Below, piece after piece: positions 1 through 8,103 of a stretch of DNA of 34,131 bases. The stretch is from an uncultured Clostridia bacterium. Its GTDB lineage: Bacteria; Bacillota; Clostridia; Christensenellales; UBA1242. Position 1 is the first letter of the stretch. The number at the start of each line of letters is the position of its first letter. Both the position numbers and the translations under genes were made by a program. The stretch spans positions 1 through 34,131 of the forward strand of contig CAMOZC010000006.1 in NCBI GenBank assembly GCA_946630785.1, given 5' to 3'. Below the pieces are notes generated by a model. That model had not been told where the DNA came from. It saw only the letters and a program-made list of their open reading frames with translations, and did no database searches.

Positions 1-1
1 T

Positions 2-76
2 GGTACCGCCGCGGGTATCTTAATTATTGGTGGCATTGTGTTCGGTATTGTGATTGCCAAACGTCGCCGCAAATAA
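2..76 (+). CDS. C-terminal end of a membrane-anchored surface protein (partial)
   Basis: Only the last 24 codons lie in the window. They encode a stretch of about 17 hydrophobic Gly/Ile/Val residues followed by the tail KRRRK and a stop. This is a typical C-terminal membrane anchor with a positive cytoplasmic stop-transfer tail, and no LPXTG motif is visible. The BspA-like protein at 5280-6653 ends with the same KRRRK tail and is also followed within 25 bases by a GCCCG-type terminator, so this is probably a second member of that surface-protein family. The extracellular part is outside the window. Confidence 0.75.
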   Translation, partial: GTAAGILIIGGIVFGIVIAKRRRK

Positions 77-93
77 TTAATCCAATAACAAAT

Positions 94-123
94 AAAAAGC
101 CCGACGTGCGCGGGCTTTTTTTT
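94..123. terminator. Bidirectional rho-independent terminator
   Basis: A perfect 10-bp stem (AAAAAGCCCG / CGGGCTTTTT) with a 7-base loop is flanked by A and T runs on both sides. It ends the partial surface-protein gene on the plus strand and mfd on the minus strand. Confidence 0.85.
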
Positions 124-2290
124 ATGCGTTAATTTCGTCACGGCGGGCGCGGTTTTCGGCAGCAATTTCGGATAAGATTTGCGCAAAGGCTTCGATGCCA
201 ATTTCTTCAATGTGACCGCTTTGGTTGGCGCCCAAGACTTCGCCTGAACCGCGGATTTCCAAATCACGCATGGCGATGTTAAAGCCAGCGCCAGTTGAAT
301 AGAAATTTTTAATCGCGTTGATGCGTTCCATGGCTTCGTCGGCAATGTAATCGGCGTGTGGAAAAGTTAAGTAGGCGTAGGCTTGGGTGGTACTGCGTCC
401 CACACGTCCGCGTAATTGGTGCATTTGGGCTAAGCCTAATTTATCCGCGCCAATTACGAATAAGGTATTAGCGGTGGTTAGGTCGATACCGTTTTCCAAA
501 ATGGTGGAAGCGACAATGATATCAATTTCGTGTTCATAAACCGCGGTAATGGTGCGTTCAATTTGTGCGGTAGGCATTTGTCCGTGGACATAGCCGACTT
601 TGTCAGGGTAACGTGCGGCAATCTTGGCGGCAAAGCGCTCCATATCTTTGACTTGGTTATAAATGACAATGACTTGACCATGACGGTTGAGTTCGGCGTC
701 AATCGCGTCCCACAGTAATTCCCAACTAAATTCAGCCACTTTGGTGATAACGGGTAAACGGTCTTTGGGTGGAGTGGTAATAACCGAAATATCGCGTAGT
801 CCCATCAGTGACAAATTCAGCGTACGAGGAATCGGGGTGGCGGATAAAGTCAGTACGTCAATGTGTGGAGTTAGTTTCTTGATTTTTTCTTTGGCTTCAA
901 CACCGAAACGTTGTTCTTCGTCCAGAATCAAAAGTCCTAAGTGGTGAAAGTTTTCTTTGGTTAGTGAAAGTAATTTATGCGTACCGATAATAATGTCAAT
1001 TTTGCCGTCACGTAAATCGGCTAAAATTTGCGCTTGTTGTTTGGCGGTAATAAAGCGGTTATAAACTGCCACACGGATGCCAAATTGTTGGAAACGGGCC
1101 AGTGCGTTTTGGTAGTGTTGTACCGATAAAATTGTGGTCGGGCAAAGAATGACAACTTGGTAGCCATTCATGACTGCGGAAAAAGCTGTCCGGAACGCGA
1201 TTTCGGTTTTACCATAACCAACGTCGCCACAAACTAAGCGGTCCATTAATTTGGGGCTGGTTAAATCTGCATAAATGTCGTCCATGACTTTGGCTTGGTC
1301 TTTGGTTAATTCGTGTGGAAAACTTGCCGCAAAAGCAGCGTTGTTGTCGGCAAAAATTTCGTAAGGGGGACGTTTAAGCGCGGCACGTTGTCGGTATAAA
1401 TCACTTAGTTTGAAGGAAAGTTCTTGCAGTCGGCGCCGAACCCGTTGCTTCGCATTGGCGAAGTCTTGCCCTCCAATTTTGTGTAAACGCGTGGGCTCGC
1501 CAACGTAGTTAGATAACATGTCAACTTTGTCTTTAGCAAGGTAGACCATCGTGCCGCCGTCATACTGCAAAGCGAAGTATTCTGCGACATTACCGTCACC
1601 AAGTAAATCAAGTTGCTTCATGCCCATAAAACGACCAATTCCGTGCAAGGAGTGAACGACACATTCACCAACCAAAGGCATAATGAATTCTTTTTTGGTT
1701 TTAGTAATTAAACTGCTGACATCGGCATTCTTGCCAGGATTAGTGTCTGTTAAACTGTAAATTAATAAATCATCAATCTGACAAGATAAAGGAAAGGTGG
1801 ATGGAATGAGATTAATTAATCCCGGGAAAGCAACACCTTTTGTGATGACGAAATCGATTTTTTTACTACGTAAATAATTTTCGGCGGTTTTGGTATTACC
1901 AACAAAAATCAAAACTGTTTGATTTTTAACCGTGGCAAGTTCGTCAGCCAACAAAGATACAGCGCTGTTATAGTTGGGTAAAATTGCCGTTGGTGCAGTA
2001 ACCTTAGACCAGTCACGGTCAGGGCAGATAGTTTTTAAAATGTCTAGTGCTAAAGAAAAACTTAAGTCTGTGCCCAAATTTACCAAAGGTAATTTTTTGA
2101 CGAAAGCGCGTGTGTTGGCATCAATCAGGCGTAAATCTTCAATGGTGTCGCCATCAAACATAATGCGGACAATTTCTGTTTGTGTTGGTAAGGTTACGTC
2201 AATGATGTCACCGTGTGTCGTAACTTCGTGGTCTTTCAATGCAGTTTTAACCGCATCCATGGAAATGTTTTGTCCAACGGTTAAGGTCAT
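122..2290 (-). CDS. mfd: Compact Mfd transcription-repair coupling factor lacking UvrA-binding and D7 domains
   Basis: Mfd removes RNA polymerase stalled at DNA damage by ATP-driven translocation. Residues 26-72 resemble the D1b part of the UvrB-like module. Residues 100-200 are a weak D3-like region, about 205-275 the CarD/RID polymerase-binding domain, and 325-680 the two RecA-like translocase domains. The translocase shows Walker A GDVGYGKT (355-362), DEEQ (457-460), SATPIPRT (483-490) and RGRVGR (627-632). The protein stops about 40 residues after RGSGEVLG. It has 722 residues against about 1150 in the family: domains D1a and D2 (UvrA binding) and the C-terminal D7 are missing. The start ATG overlaps the pth stop as ATGA, so translation is coupled to pth and there is no room for a longer N-terminus. 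A terminator follows the stop at once. pth-mfd is a classic Bacillota order. Confidence 0.93.
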   Translation of the reverse strand: MTLTVGQNISMDAVKTALKDHEVTTHGDIIDVTLPTQTEIVRIMFDGDTIEDLRLIDANTRAFVKKLPLVNLGTDLSFSLALDILKTICPDRDWSKVTAPTAILPNYNSAVSLLADELATVKNQTVLIFVGNTKTAENYLRSKKIDFVITKGVAFPGLINLIPSTFPLSCQIDDLLIYSLTDTNPGKNADVSSLITKTKKEFIMPLVGECVVHSLHGIGRFMGMKQLDLLGDGNVAEYFALQYDGGTMVYLAKDKVDMLSNYVGEPTRLHKIGGQDFANAKQRVRRRLQELSFKLSDLYRQRAALKRPPYEIFADNNAAFAASFPHELTKDQAKVMDDIYADLTSPKLMDRLVCGDVGYGKTEIAFRTAFSAVMNGYQVVILCPTTILSVQHYQNALARFQQFGIRVAVYNRFITAKQQAQILADLRDGKIDIIIGTHKLLSLTKENFHHLGLLILDEEQRFGVEAKEKIKKLTPHIDVLTLSATPIPRTLNLSLMGLRDISVITTPPKDRLPVITKVAEFSWELLWDAIDAELNRHGQVIVIYNQVKDMERFAAKIAARYPDKVGYVHGQMPTAQIERTITAVYEHEIDIIVASTILENGIDLTTANTLFVIGADKLGLAQMHQLRGRVGRSTTQAYAYLTFPHADYIADEAMERINAIKNFYSTGAGFNIAMRDLEIRGSGEVLGANQSGHIEEIGIEAFAQILSEIAAENRARRDEINA

Positions 2291-2820
2291 TTGACACCTG
2301 CAATGACGTCATGTGCAATGGCAACAGCATCATCAATCGCGGTACTGATAGTTGGACGCACTTCGTCGGGAATTTTGGATAAAACATAATTGGCGGTATT
2401 GCCTTTAATGTCAGTGGTGGGTTTAGCACCAATTTTTATCTTTACGTAAGTCGTGGATTGTAAAAGTTCGCTGACCGATTTTAAACCATTGTGTCCGCCC
2501 GCGCTGCCACTTTTTTTTAAACGAACTGTGCCAATATCTAAATAGATGTCATCTACAAAAACAATCACTTGTTCTGCGGGAATCTTAAATTTACGGCAGA
2601 CCGCAACTACGGCTTGTCCAGATAAATTCATGTACGTTAGTGGTTTTAAGATAATAATCTTGTTGCCGTTTTCGTGGGTAGTTGCCAGCATTTGGTTACC
2701 TTTTTTAGTAAACGTTAAATCACCGGCAAAACGTTCAGCAGCCTTAAAACCAAGGTTGTGCCAAGTTTCAAAATATTTGCCTTCTGGATTACCCAAACCT
2801 ACGACCAAAAATGTTTTCAT
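2287..2820 (-). CDS. pth: Peptidyl-tRNA hydrolase
   Basis: Pth cleaves the ester bond of peptidyl-tRNA released from stalled ribosomes and recycles the tRNA in the cytoplasm. The 177-residue protein starts VVGLGNPEGKY, carries the catalytic His in WHNLGF, the Asn in TYMNLSG, the Asp in DDIYLD and the GSAGGHNGLKS loop. Length matches the family (about 185-195). The usual GNPG..Y..TRHN is altered to GNPEGKYFETWHN, a mild divergence near the active site. An in-frame TTG at 2859 would add 13 residues, but the promoter lies in that stretch, so the ATG at 2820 is preferred. The stop overlaps the mfd start by four bases (ATGA). Confidence 0.95.
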   Translation of the reverse strand: MKTFLVVGLGNPEGKYFETWHNLGFKAAERFAGDLTFTKKGNQMLATTHENGNKIIILKPLTYMNLSGQAVVAVCRKFKIPAEQVIVFVDDIYLDIGTVRLKKSGSAGGHNGLKSVSELLQSTTYVKIKIGAKPTTDIKGNTANYVLSKIPDEVRPTISTAIDDAVAIAHDVIAGVK

Positions 2821-2830
2821 TACGAGAAAT

Positions 2831-2859
2831 AAATTACCACGGAGTGAGATTTTTTTCAA
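2831..2859 (-). promoter_or_regulatory. Promoter of pth-mfd, nearly leaderless
   Basis: On the minus strand TTGAAA (2854-2859), a 17-base spacer and TAATTT (2831-2836) are followed by only 10 bases before the pth ATG. No Shine-Dalgarno sequence is present. Confidence 0.6.
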
Positions 2860-2907
2860 GTTATTTGGTGCTAAAACAAAATTTGTTTACTAATTTAGTG
2901 GTGGGTA

Positions 2908-2937
2908 TTGAAATTTGATAAATAAAAGTTATATATT
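2908..2937 (+). promoter_or_regulatory. Promoter of the transglutaminase-like gene, predicted leaderless
   Basis: TTGAAA (2908-2913), an 18-base spacer and TATATT (2932-2937) are followed by 8 bases and the ATG at 2946. No Shine-Dalgarno sequence is present. An ATG at 2941 runs into TGA after one codon, so 2946 is the start. Confidence 0.6.
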
Positions 2938-2945
2938 GATATGAA

Positions 2946-3974
2946 ATGAAAAAGAAAGTATGTATTGTAAAAAAGCCGGTAGCGGAAAAAATCTATCGTT
3001 TTGATCCTGTGGGGGACCGTGAAGGAAAACCATCGCCTTATCATCACGAGTTTAAGGATGACCAAGAGTTTACTGTTAATCCGACTTTTATTAAACAGGT
3101 TGGTTGGGAAAATTGCCACGAAAATACACCAGAAGGAAAAGCGTTATGGCTTTATGTGCGTTTGTGTCAACTTTTTAAATACGATGAAGGAATCTTTTTC
3201 AGTAGTCATCGGAACCATCCTAATGATGACCCTTATCAGAGTTTTAACATCGCGGATAAAACCACGGCTAATACGTTAACAACTTGTTTTAACTTTTCGC
3301 GCATTGCCGTGAAATTATTAAATCAAATTGAAGGCGTACATGCTTTGATGATTGCGGTCGGCTTAAACCAAGGACATTTCCGTTTTGGTTATTACACAGA
3401 CCAAGTTACAGTTGATGCAGAACCTACTTCGCCACATCATCATTATAACGATATGGCACGTGTCAAATTGGGACTTGCGCCGGTTGGGTTAAATGTTCTT
3501 CATGGACAAGCATTGATGCAGGACTTAGAAAAACGTATCATACCAACCATGTTACCCAAACTTACGCCAGATTTAAAAGAACAAATCGCCTGGTTGAAAG
3601 ACGAAACTAAGTTGCCAGAGCCCGAACAAATTAAGTTGCGTCCATTGGTTGACAATTTGCGCAAAAATCAAATTGATGGTGCCACAACTTTGCAAGTTTT
3701 AATTGATTTGAATAAGCATTACGAAAAGGCACCTTATAAAATGATACGCGCTGCGGCTATTAATAATAAAAAAATAGAACCGCAATTGTTGATTCGTAAA
3801 CAAAATAATTTGGCACGCGTAGATTTGAAAACGATTGAATTGTCAAACTTGCCAGTGCCAACTTTTGACGCGGCTTTTGGACATGGTGACATGGTTTATG
3901 CAGATGATGGTGCAGAAGATTATTTGGATTTTGTGATTGGTTTATCGGCGACAAATGAATGTGAAATCAAATAA
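2946..3974 (+). CDS. Unknown protein with a possible transglutaminase-like Cys-His-Asp core
   Basis: I do not recognise a named family for the whole 342-residue protein. The middle part has the layout of a transglutaminase-like fold: Cys114 in TTCFNFSR at the start of a helix, a hydrophobic strand, His144 in QGHFRFGYYTD and Asp157 in VTVDAEPT. These fit the order and spacing of a Cys-His-Asp triad (compare C.D.A, H.W, DPT). The N-terminus is basic, with no signal peptide and no membrane helix, so the protein is probably cytoplasmic. The region from about 180 to 300 is polar and helical. It stands alone with its own promoter, divergent from pth. A cysteine protease or amidase-like activity is an inference; it could also be a non-catalytic relative. 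Confidence 0.5.
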   Translation: MKKKVCIVKKPVAEKIYRFDPVGDREGKPSPYHHEFKDDQEFTVNPTFIKQVGWENCHENTPEGKALWLYVRLCQLFKYDEGIFFSSHRNHPNDDPYQSFNIADKTTANTLTTCFNFSRIAVKLLNQIEGVHALMIAVGLNQGHFRFGYYTDQVTVDAEPTSPHHHYNDMARVKLGLAPVGLNVLHGQALMQDLEKRIIPTMLPKLTPDLKEQIAWLKDETKLPEPEQIKLRPLVDNLRKNQIDGATTLQVLIDLNKHYEKAPYKMIRAAAINNKKIEPQLLIRKQNNLARVDLKTIELSNLPVPTFDAAFGHGDMVYADDGAEDYLDFVIGLSATNECEIK

Positions 3975-3989
3975 AAACACACGGAAGTG

Positions 3990-4018
3990 TTGACAGCACA
4001 ACAGTACTATGTTATCTT
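3990..4018 (+). promoter_or_regulatory. Promoter of rplJ-rplL
   Basis: TTGACA (3990-3995), a 17-base spacer and TATCTT (4013-4018). Transcription would begin near 4025 and give a leader of about 100 bases in front of rplJ. Confidence 0.75.
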
Positions 4019-4024
4019 ACAGAT

Positions 4025-4127
4025 AAGAATTTAATAGCCAAAGAAAGCAAGTGGCGTCAGCGTAAATCTTGCCGAGGTGAAAGATAAAATCACAAGGTGC
4101 TATTATTTTCCTTTAAAAGGAGGTTTA
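4025..4127 (+). promoter_or_regulatory. L10-type ribosomal protein leader (autoregulatory RNA)
   Basis: The untranslated region before rplJ folds into an outer helix AATAGC (4033-4038) / GCTATT (4099-4104) and an inner helix GCAAG (4047-4051) / CTTGC (4068-4072), followed by CTTGCCGAGGTG, which matches the conserved TGCCGAGG segment of L10 leaders. In known cases the L10-L12 complex binds this RNA and represses its own operon. The Shine-Dalgarno AAGGAGG (4117-4123) follows the outer helix. Confidence 0.8.
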
Positions 4128-4658
4128 ATGGCCGTTAAAGCAAAACAAAGTAATGCTAATTTTCAAGGCAAAATTGCAATTGTTCAAGAAATTGAAGACA
4201 AATTAAAAAATGCTAAGAGTGTTGTATTTGTTAATTATCAAGGTTTGAACACTCAAGAAGATGCTGACTTACGTCGCAAATTCCGGGAAGCAAATGTTAA
4301 TTACCATGTTTATAAAAATAACTTGGTTCGTATTGCTTTGAACAATTTAGGTATTACGGAGTTGGACGACCAATTGAACGGCACTTTGTCAATGGCATTT
4401 TCAAATGCTGATGAAGTTAGTGCCGCAAAAATTATCAAAGAAGCAAAATTCAAAGATAAAATGGCGTTCCAATTTGGTTTGATCGGCAACCAAGTCTTAT
4501 CAAAAGACGAAGTCGTTCGTTTGGCAACAATGCCAAGCAAGGAAACTTTGATCGCTCAATTAATGGGCTTGATCAACAGTGGTGCACGTGGAATTGCGAC
4601 CGTTATCAATGCGGTGCCGCGTAACTTAGTGATGGTAATTAACGCTGCAAATAAATAA
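4128..4658 (+). CDS. rplJ: 50S ribosomal protein L10
   Basis: L10 forms the base of the ribosomal stalk: its N-domain binds 23S rRNA and its C-terminal helix binds L7/L12 dimers. The 176-residue product has the typical N-terminal region (KSVVFVNYQGLNTQEDADLR, then YHVYKNNLVRIAL) and the helical end typical of the family. An in-frame start at 4077 would lie inside the leader RNA; the ATG at 4128 has a perfect AAGGAGG five bases upstream and is chosen. It is followed after 75 AT-rich bases by rplL, and both are expected to be controlled by the L10 leader. Confidence 0.96.
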   Translation: MAVKAKQSNANFQGKIAIVQEIEDKLKNAKSVVFVNYQGLNTQEDADLRRKFREANVNYHVYKNNLVRIALNNLGITELDDQLNGTLSMAFSNADEVSAAKIIKEAKFKDKMAFQFGLIGNQVLSKDEVVRLATMPSKETLIAQLMGLINSGARGIATVINAVPRNLVMVINAANK

Positions 4659-4733
4659 GCGTTTCCATTCAAGTTCAACTGCAAAAACAAAAAAATAAAA
4701 AAATTAAAAATTAAAAGGAAAATTTAAAAAATT

Positions 4734-5114
4734 ATGAAAACTCAAGAATTAGTAGAAGAAATCGCAAAATTAACATTAACAGAAGCTGCCGATTTGGTTA
4801 AAGCTTTGGAAGAAAAATTCGGTGTTAGCGCCGCTGCAATGAGTGTCGCTGCTGCTCCAGCTGCTGGTGCTGCTGCCGCTGCTGCTGATGCTCCAGCTGC
4901 AAAAACCGATTATGAAATCTTCTTGAAAGATGCTGGTGCAAACAAAATCAACGTTATTAAAGTTGTTAAGGAAATCACTGGTTTGGGCTTGGGCGATGCT
5001 AAAGCTATCGTTGATGGCGCTCCAAAAACCATCAAGGACAAAGTTCCAGCTGAAGACGCTAAGAAATTCGAAGCTCAATTGAAAGAAGCCGGCGCTACAG
5101 TAGAATTAAAATAA
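4734..5114 (+). CDS. rplL: 50S ribosomal protein L7/L12
   Basis: L7/L12 is the multicopy stalk protein that recruits translation GTPases. The 126-residue product shows an N-terminal dimerisation domain (1-33), an Ala-rich flexible hinge (about 34-57) and the C-terminal factor-binding domain with [21 protein letters not shown] and the conserved [12 protein letters not shown]. Length is standard. The Shine-Dalgarno AAAAGGAAAA is unusually far from the ATG (about 15 bases) in a very A/T-rich stretch. rpoB is not next to it in this window, because a terminator and a surface-protein gene follow. Confidence 0.97.
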   Translation: MKTQELVEEIAKLTLTEAADLVKALEEKFGVSAAAMSVAAAPAAGAAAAAADAPAAKTDYEIFLKDAGANKINVIKVVKEITGLGLGDAKAIVDGAPKTIKDKVPAEDAKKFEAQLKEAGATVELK

Positions 5115-5137
5115 TTTTCAACTACGCTATGAAAACA

Positions 5138-5167
5138 GAGGGGCAATCCGTACGGGTTGTCCTTTTT
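5138..5167 (+). terminator. Terminator of rplJ-rplL
   Basis: A GC-containing hairpin (GGGCAATCC / GGGTTGTCC with GT wobbles, loop around GTAC) is followed by TTTTTG. Confidence 0.8.
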
Positions 5168-5200
5168 GTTTGTCGTTAATTTTTTTGCGGTAAGAAGCAC

Positions 5201-5230
5201 TTGTGATTTAGTGGAGGTGGGTAGTATACT
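5201..5230 (+). promoter_or_regulatory. Promoter of the BspA-like gene
   Basis: TTGTGA (5201-5206), an 18-base spacer and TATACT (5225-5230). The segment GTGGGTAG-TATACTGGAAATAG closely matches the promoter of the InlB-type gene at 14337 (GTGGGTATGGTATACTGAATTAG). Unlike most single genes here it has a leader of about 44 bases with the Shine-Dalgarno AAGGAG (5267-5272). Confidence 0.65.
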
Positions 5231-5279
5231 GGAAATAGTATTTGTGATAAAAGCAGGGTACTGTCTAAGGAGAAAACAT

Positions 5280-6653
5280 ATGCCTAAGAAATCACTTATT
5301 GCAGTATTAGGTGCGGTTGTGTTAATGGTGGTGGCGTCCATTGCCTTGGTGTTTACAGTTGGACCTATGGCTAGCGCGGACAGCGAAGAAATTGTACCAG
5401 TGGATACCACCAAATATTTAAATATTGATAGTAATGGTGTTTTGGGTGATGGTAGTTCGACGTGGTGTAATGCGTTTAATGCTGCAGGCAGAAAATGGAT
5501 TGAAAAGAAAAAATACCGCGTGGAAATTCCTGATACAGTAACCAGTATTGGTCGTAACGCGTTCCAGAAATGTAATGGCTTAGTGGATATTGAAATTCCT
5601 GCTACTGTGACAAAAATTGGTGCTTATGCTTTCGATGGCTGTATTAATCTAACGAGTATTGAAATTCCGTCTAGTGTGACCAGTATTGACTACGATGCAT
5701 TTGCTTGTTGTAATAATTTAATTAGTATTACCATTCCAAACAGTGTCGCAAGCCTTAGTAGTCGTATATTTAAGGGTTGCAGCGGTTTAACGAGTGTTGA
5801 TATCCCAAGCAGTGTGACAAGTATTGGTGATTACGTGTTTTCGGATTGTGGTAACTTAACCAGTGTTGAAATTCCGTCTGGCGTGACAAATATCGGCGAA
5901 TATGCGTTCAATGGCTGTAGTAGTTTAACGAGTATTGAAATTCCGTCCGGTATTACAAATATTAGTAATGGTATGTTTTCTGGCTGTATTGGATTAACGA
6001 ATCTTGAAATTCCTTCCAGTGCTACCAGAATCGGTTCTTATGCGTTTAAAGATTGCCGTGGTTTAACTGAGATAGTAATTCCTTCCGATGTCACCAGTAT
6101 TGGTGACGCTGCATTCATTGGCTGCAGTGGCTTAATGAATATAGAAGTTCCGTCTAATGTGACAAGCATTGGCGCTCTCGTATTCAAAGATTGTAGCAAT
6201 TTAATTGAAATTATTGTTCGTAATTTGGATTTAATGACTGACCAAGATTTGCAACTATATGCAGATAAATTACATTATGGTGCAAACCAAAATAAAGTTA
6301 CTTTTTACACGATGGGTGGCACTGAAGTTTCGGTACAAATGATTGACTTTGGAGAAATTGCCGAAGAACCATCGGCACCAACCAAAGAAAATGCTATCTT
6401 TTTGGGTTGGTATTTAGATGAAGCATTCACCAAGCCATATACCTTTGATACATCCGTTAAATATGACATCGACTTATACGCTAAATGGGAACAACTTCAA
6501 CCAGAAACTCCAGTGGAACAAAGCACTAGTATAAGTGTAAAAAAACAAAACAATAGCGGTTTAATTGGTGCTCTCTTCGTTTGTTCTGCTATTATGTTGA
6601 GTGCTGGTGGTGCAGCGGGATATTTTTTCATTTATAAACGTCGCCGCAAATAA
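5280..6653 (+). CDS. BspA-like leucine-rich repeat surface protein with InlB B-repeat and membrane anchor
   Basis: This 457-residue protein is probably exported and held on the cell surface; proteins of this type bind host or microbial partners. It has a signal peptide (about 1-33, cleavage near ASA-DS), ten BspA-type 23-residue leucine-rich repeats of the form IEIPSSVTSIGxxAFxGCxxLTS (DNA 5520-6209), and one InlB B-repeat (Listeria-Bacteroides type: FYTMGG..V to FLGWY, then DIDLYAKWE). It ends with a membrane helix and KRRRK, with no LPXTG. An upstream in-frame start at 5157 lies inside the rplL terminator. The ATG at 5280 has AAGGAG seven bases upstream and opens a good signal peptide, so it is chosen. 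The partial gene at 2-76 has the same anchor tail. Confidence 0.9.
   Translation: MPKKSLIAVLGAVVLMVVASIALVFTVGPMASADSEEIVPVDTTKYLNIDSNGVLGDGSSTWCNAFNAAGRKWIEKKKYRVEIPDTVTSIGRNAFQKCNGLVDIEIPATVTKIGAYAFDGCINLTSIEIPSSVTSIDYDAFACCNNLISITIPNSVASLSSRIFKGCSGLTSVDIPSSVTSIGDYVFSDCGNLTSVEIPSGVTNIGEYAFNGCSSLTSIEIPSGITNISNGMFSGCIGLTNLEIPSSATRIGSYAFKDCRGLTEIVIPSDVTSIGDAAFIGCSGLMNIEVPSNVTSIGALVFKDCSNLIEIIVRNLDLMTDQDLQLYADKLHYGANQNKVTFYTMGGTEVSVQMIDFGEIAEEPSAPTKENAIFLGWYLDEAFTKPYTFDTSVKYDIDLYAKWEQLQPETPVEQSTSISVKKQNNSGLIGALFVCSAIMLSAGGAAGYFFIYKRRRK
5520..6209 (+). repeat. Ten tandem 69-bp repeats coding the BspA leucine-rich units
   Basis: Ten consecutive in-frame 69-bp units, each coding 23 residues with conserved IP, VTSI, F and C-xx-L positions. 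DNA similarity between units is high in the IPSSVTSIG part and lower elsewhere, so the array could gain or lose units by recombination. Confidence 0.9.
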
Positions 6654-6670
6654 TTGGGACAATAAAATTT

Positions 6671-6703
6671 AAAAAGCCTGGCGAAAATCCGTCGGGCTTT
6701 TTT
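6671..6703 (+). terminator. Terminator of the BspA-like gene
   Basis: AAAAAGCCTG / CGGGCTTTTT stem with one GT pair, followed by T residues. It is similar in position and sequence to the one at 94-123. Confidence 0.8.
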
Positions 6704-6733
6704 GATGAATTCGTAAAATAGGGCAGAATTTGG

Positions 6734-6762
6734 TTGTCGATTTTGGGCTTTAGTTATATAAT
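6734..6762 (+). promoter_or_regulatory. Promoter of eno
   Basis: TTGTCG (6734-6739), 17-base spacer, perfect TATAAT (6757-6762). The leader carries AAGGAG (6778-6783), about 15 bases before the ATG, a long spacing. Confidence 0.75.
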
Positions 6763-6798
6763 AATTGCTATATAAAAAAGGAGAGAAAAAGATAAAAA

Positions 6799-8082
6799 AT
6801 GAAAATTGAAAAGATTGTTGCTAGTGAAATTTTAGACAGTCGTGGTAACCCGACCGTAACCGTTTGGGTTAATGGACACCAAGCCAGTGTGCCAAGTGGT
6901 GCTTCAACTGGTGAATGGGAAGCGGTAGAATTACGCGATGGTGATAAAAAACGTTTCAACGGTAAAGGCGTTTTAAAAGCTGTTGAAAATGTTAACAAAA
7001 TTATTGCGCCAGAATTTATTGGTAAAGATGTTAGCGAACAAATTAAAATTGACCGCGAAATGTGCCATTTAGACGGTACCAACAACAAAGGTAAATTAGG
7101 TGCTAACGCGATTTTGGGTGTTTCTTGTGCTTGTGCTTATGCCGCTGCTGCCGATAAAGGACAAGAACCATTTGAATATATTGCTGAACTTTATGAAGAA
7201 GTTGGCGGTAAACGTGCTCCATTACCAAAGGGTAAAGCACCAGTGGTTAATACTGTTCCAAGTTTCAACATTATTAACGGTGGTAAACACGCTGACAGTG
7301 GTATTGATTGCCAAGAATTTATGATTCAACCAATTAGCGGTAAAACTTTTGCCGACAAGGTTCGTATGGCTTCAGAAATTACGGCTGCTTTGAAAAAAAT
7401 CTTGTCAGAAAAAGGTTTGGTAACGGCTGTTGGTGACGAAGGTGGTTTCGCTCCACGTTTGGATACCGAAAGCCCAATCGCTGGTGCCATTGAATTAATC
7501 GAAGCCGCAATTGAAAAAGCTGGTTATACTCCAGTGAAAGATGTTGTTGTTGCTTTGGACGTAGCTGCTTCTGAATTCTATGATAAAGAAACTGGCCACT
7601 ATGTAATGAAAGGCGAAAAACAAGATTTGCCAAGTGGTCAATATGTTGAATACATTGCAAACTTAGTAGAAAAATTCCCAATCTTGAAATCAATTGAAGA
7701 CCCATTGGACCAAAACGACTGGGAAGGTTATGCTGCCTTAACTAAACGTATTGGTAACAGAATTACCATCGTTGGTGATGACTTCTTTGTAACTAACAAA
7801 GAACGTTTGGCAAAAGGTATCAACATGGGTGCTTGCAATGCAATTTTGATTAAATTAAACCAAATTGGTACTTTGACCGAAACTTTGGAAACCATCGCTT
7901 TGGCAAAGAATAACAACTACAAAGTTATGATTTCTCACCGCAGTGGTGAAACCAGCGATACCATCATTGCTGATTTGGCTGTTGCGACTGACGCTGAATT
8001 CATTAAATCAGGTGCTCCAGTTCGTGGTGAACGTGTTTGCAAATACAACCGTATCATGAATATTGAACGCGGTATTCGTTAA
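6799..8082 (+). CDS. eno: Enolase (phosphopyruvate hydratase)
   Basis: Enolase interconverts 2-phosphoglycerate and phosphoenolpyruvate in glycolysis and gluconeogenesis. The 427-residue length is standard. Visible family motifs are SGASTGEWEAVELRDGD near the N-terminus, the metal ligands in VALDVAASEF, SIEDPLDQNDW and VGDDFFVTN, the signature around ILIKLNQIGTLTET, and SHRSGETSDTIIADLAVA near the end. The last part reads IKSGAPVRGERVCKYN where many bacteria have IKTGAPSRSERVAKYN. The gene is a single unit with its own consensus promoter and terminator. Codon use is that of a highly expressed gene. Confidence 0.97.
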   Translation: MKIEKIVASEILDSRGNPTVTVWVNGHQASVPSGASTGEWEAVELRDGDKKRFNGKGVLKAVENVNKIIAPEFIGKDVSEQIKIDREMCHLDGTNNKGKLGANAILGVSCACAYAAAADKGQEPFEYIAELYEEVGGKRAPLPKGKAPVVNTVPSFNIINGGKHADSGIDCQEFMIQPISGKTFADKVRMASEITAALKKILSEKGLVTAVGDEGGFAPRLDTESPIAGAIELIEAAIEKAGYTPVKDVVVALDVAASEFYDKETGHYVMKGEKQDLPSGQYVEYIANLVEKFPILKSIEDPLDQNDWEGYAALTKRIGNRITIVGDDFFVTNKERLAKGINMGACNAILIKLNQIGTLTETLETIALAKNNNYKVMISHRSGETSDTIIADLAVATDAEFIKSGAPVRGERVCKYNRIMNIERGIR

Positions 8083-8103
8083 TCTGTAATTAACAACCGA
8101 AAC

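Noticed and set aside
530-947. Plus-strand open frames inside mfd
   Set aside because: They lie fully in mfd, which has strong family motifs, and show no start signals or recognisable protein.
122-2290. Frameshift or truncation as the cause of the short Mfd
   Set aside because: The start is fixed by the ATGA overlap with pth, a terminator follows the stop, and no D7 or D1a/D2 coding remnant is visible on either side.
5520-6209. Tandem repeats as a CRISPR array
   Set aside because: The 69-bp units are contiguous, in frame and code for BspA leucine-rich repeats; no spacers and no cas genes are present.
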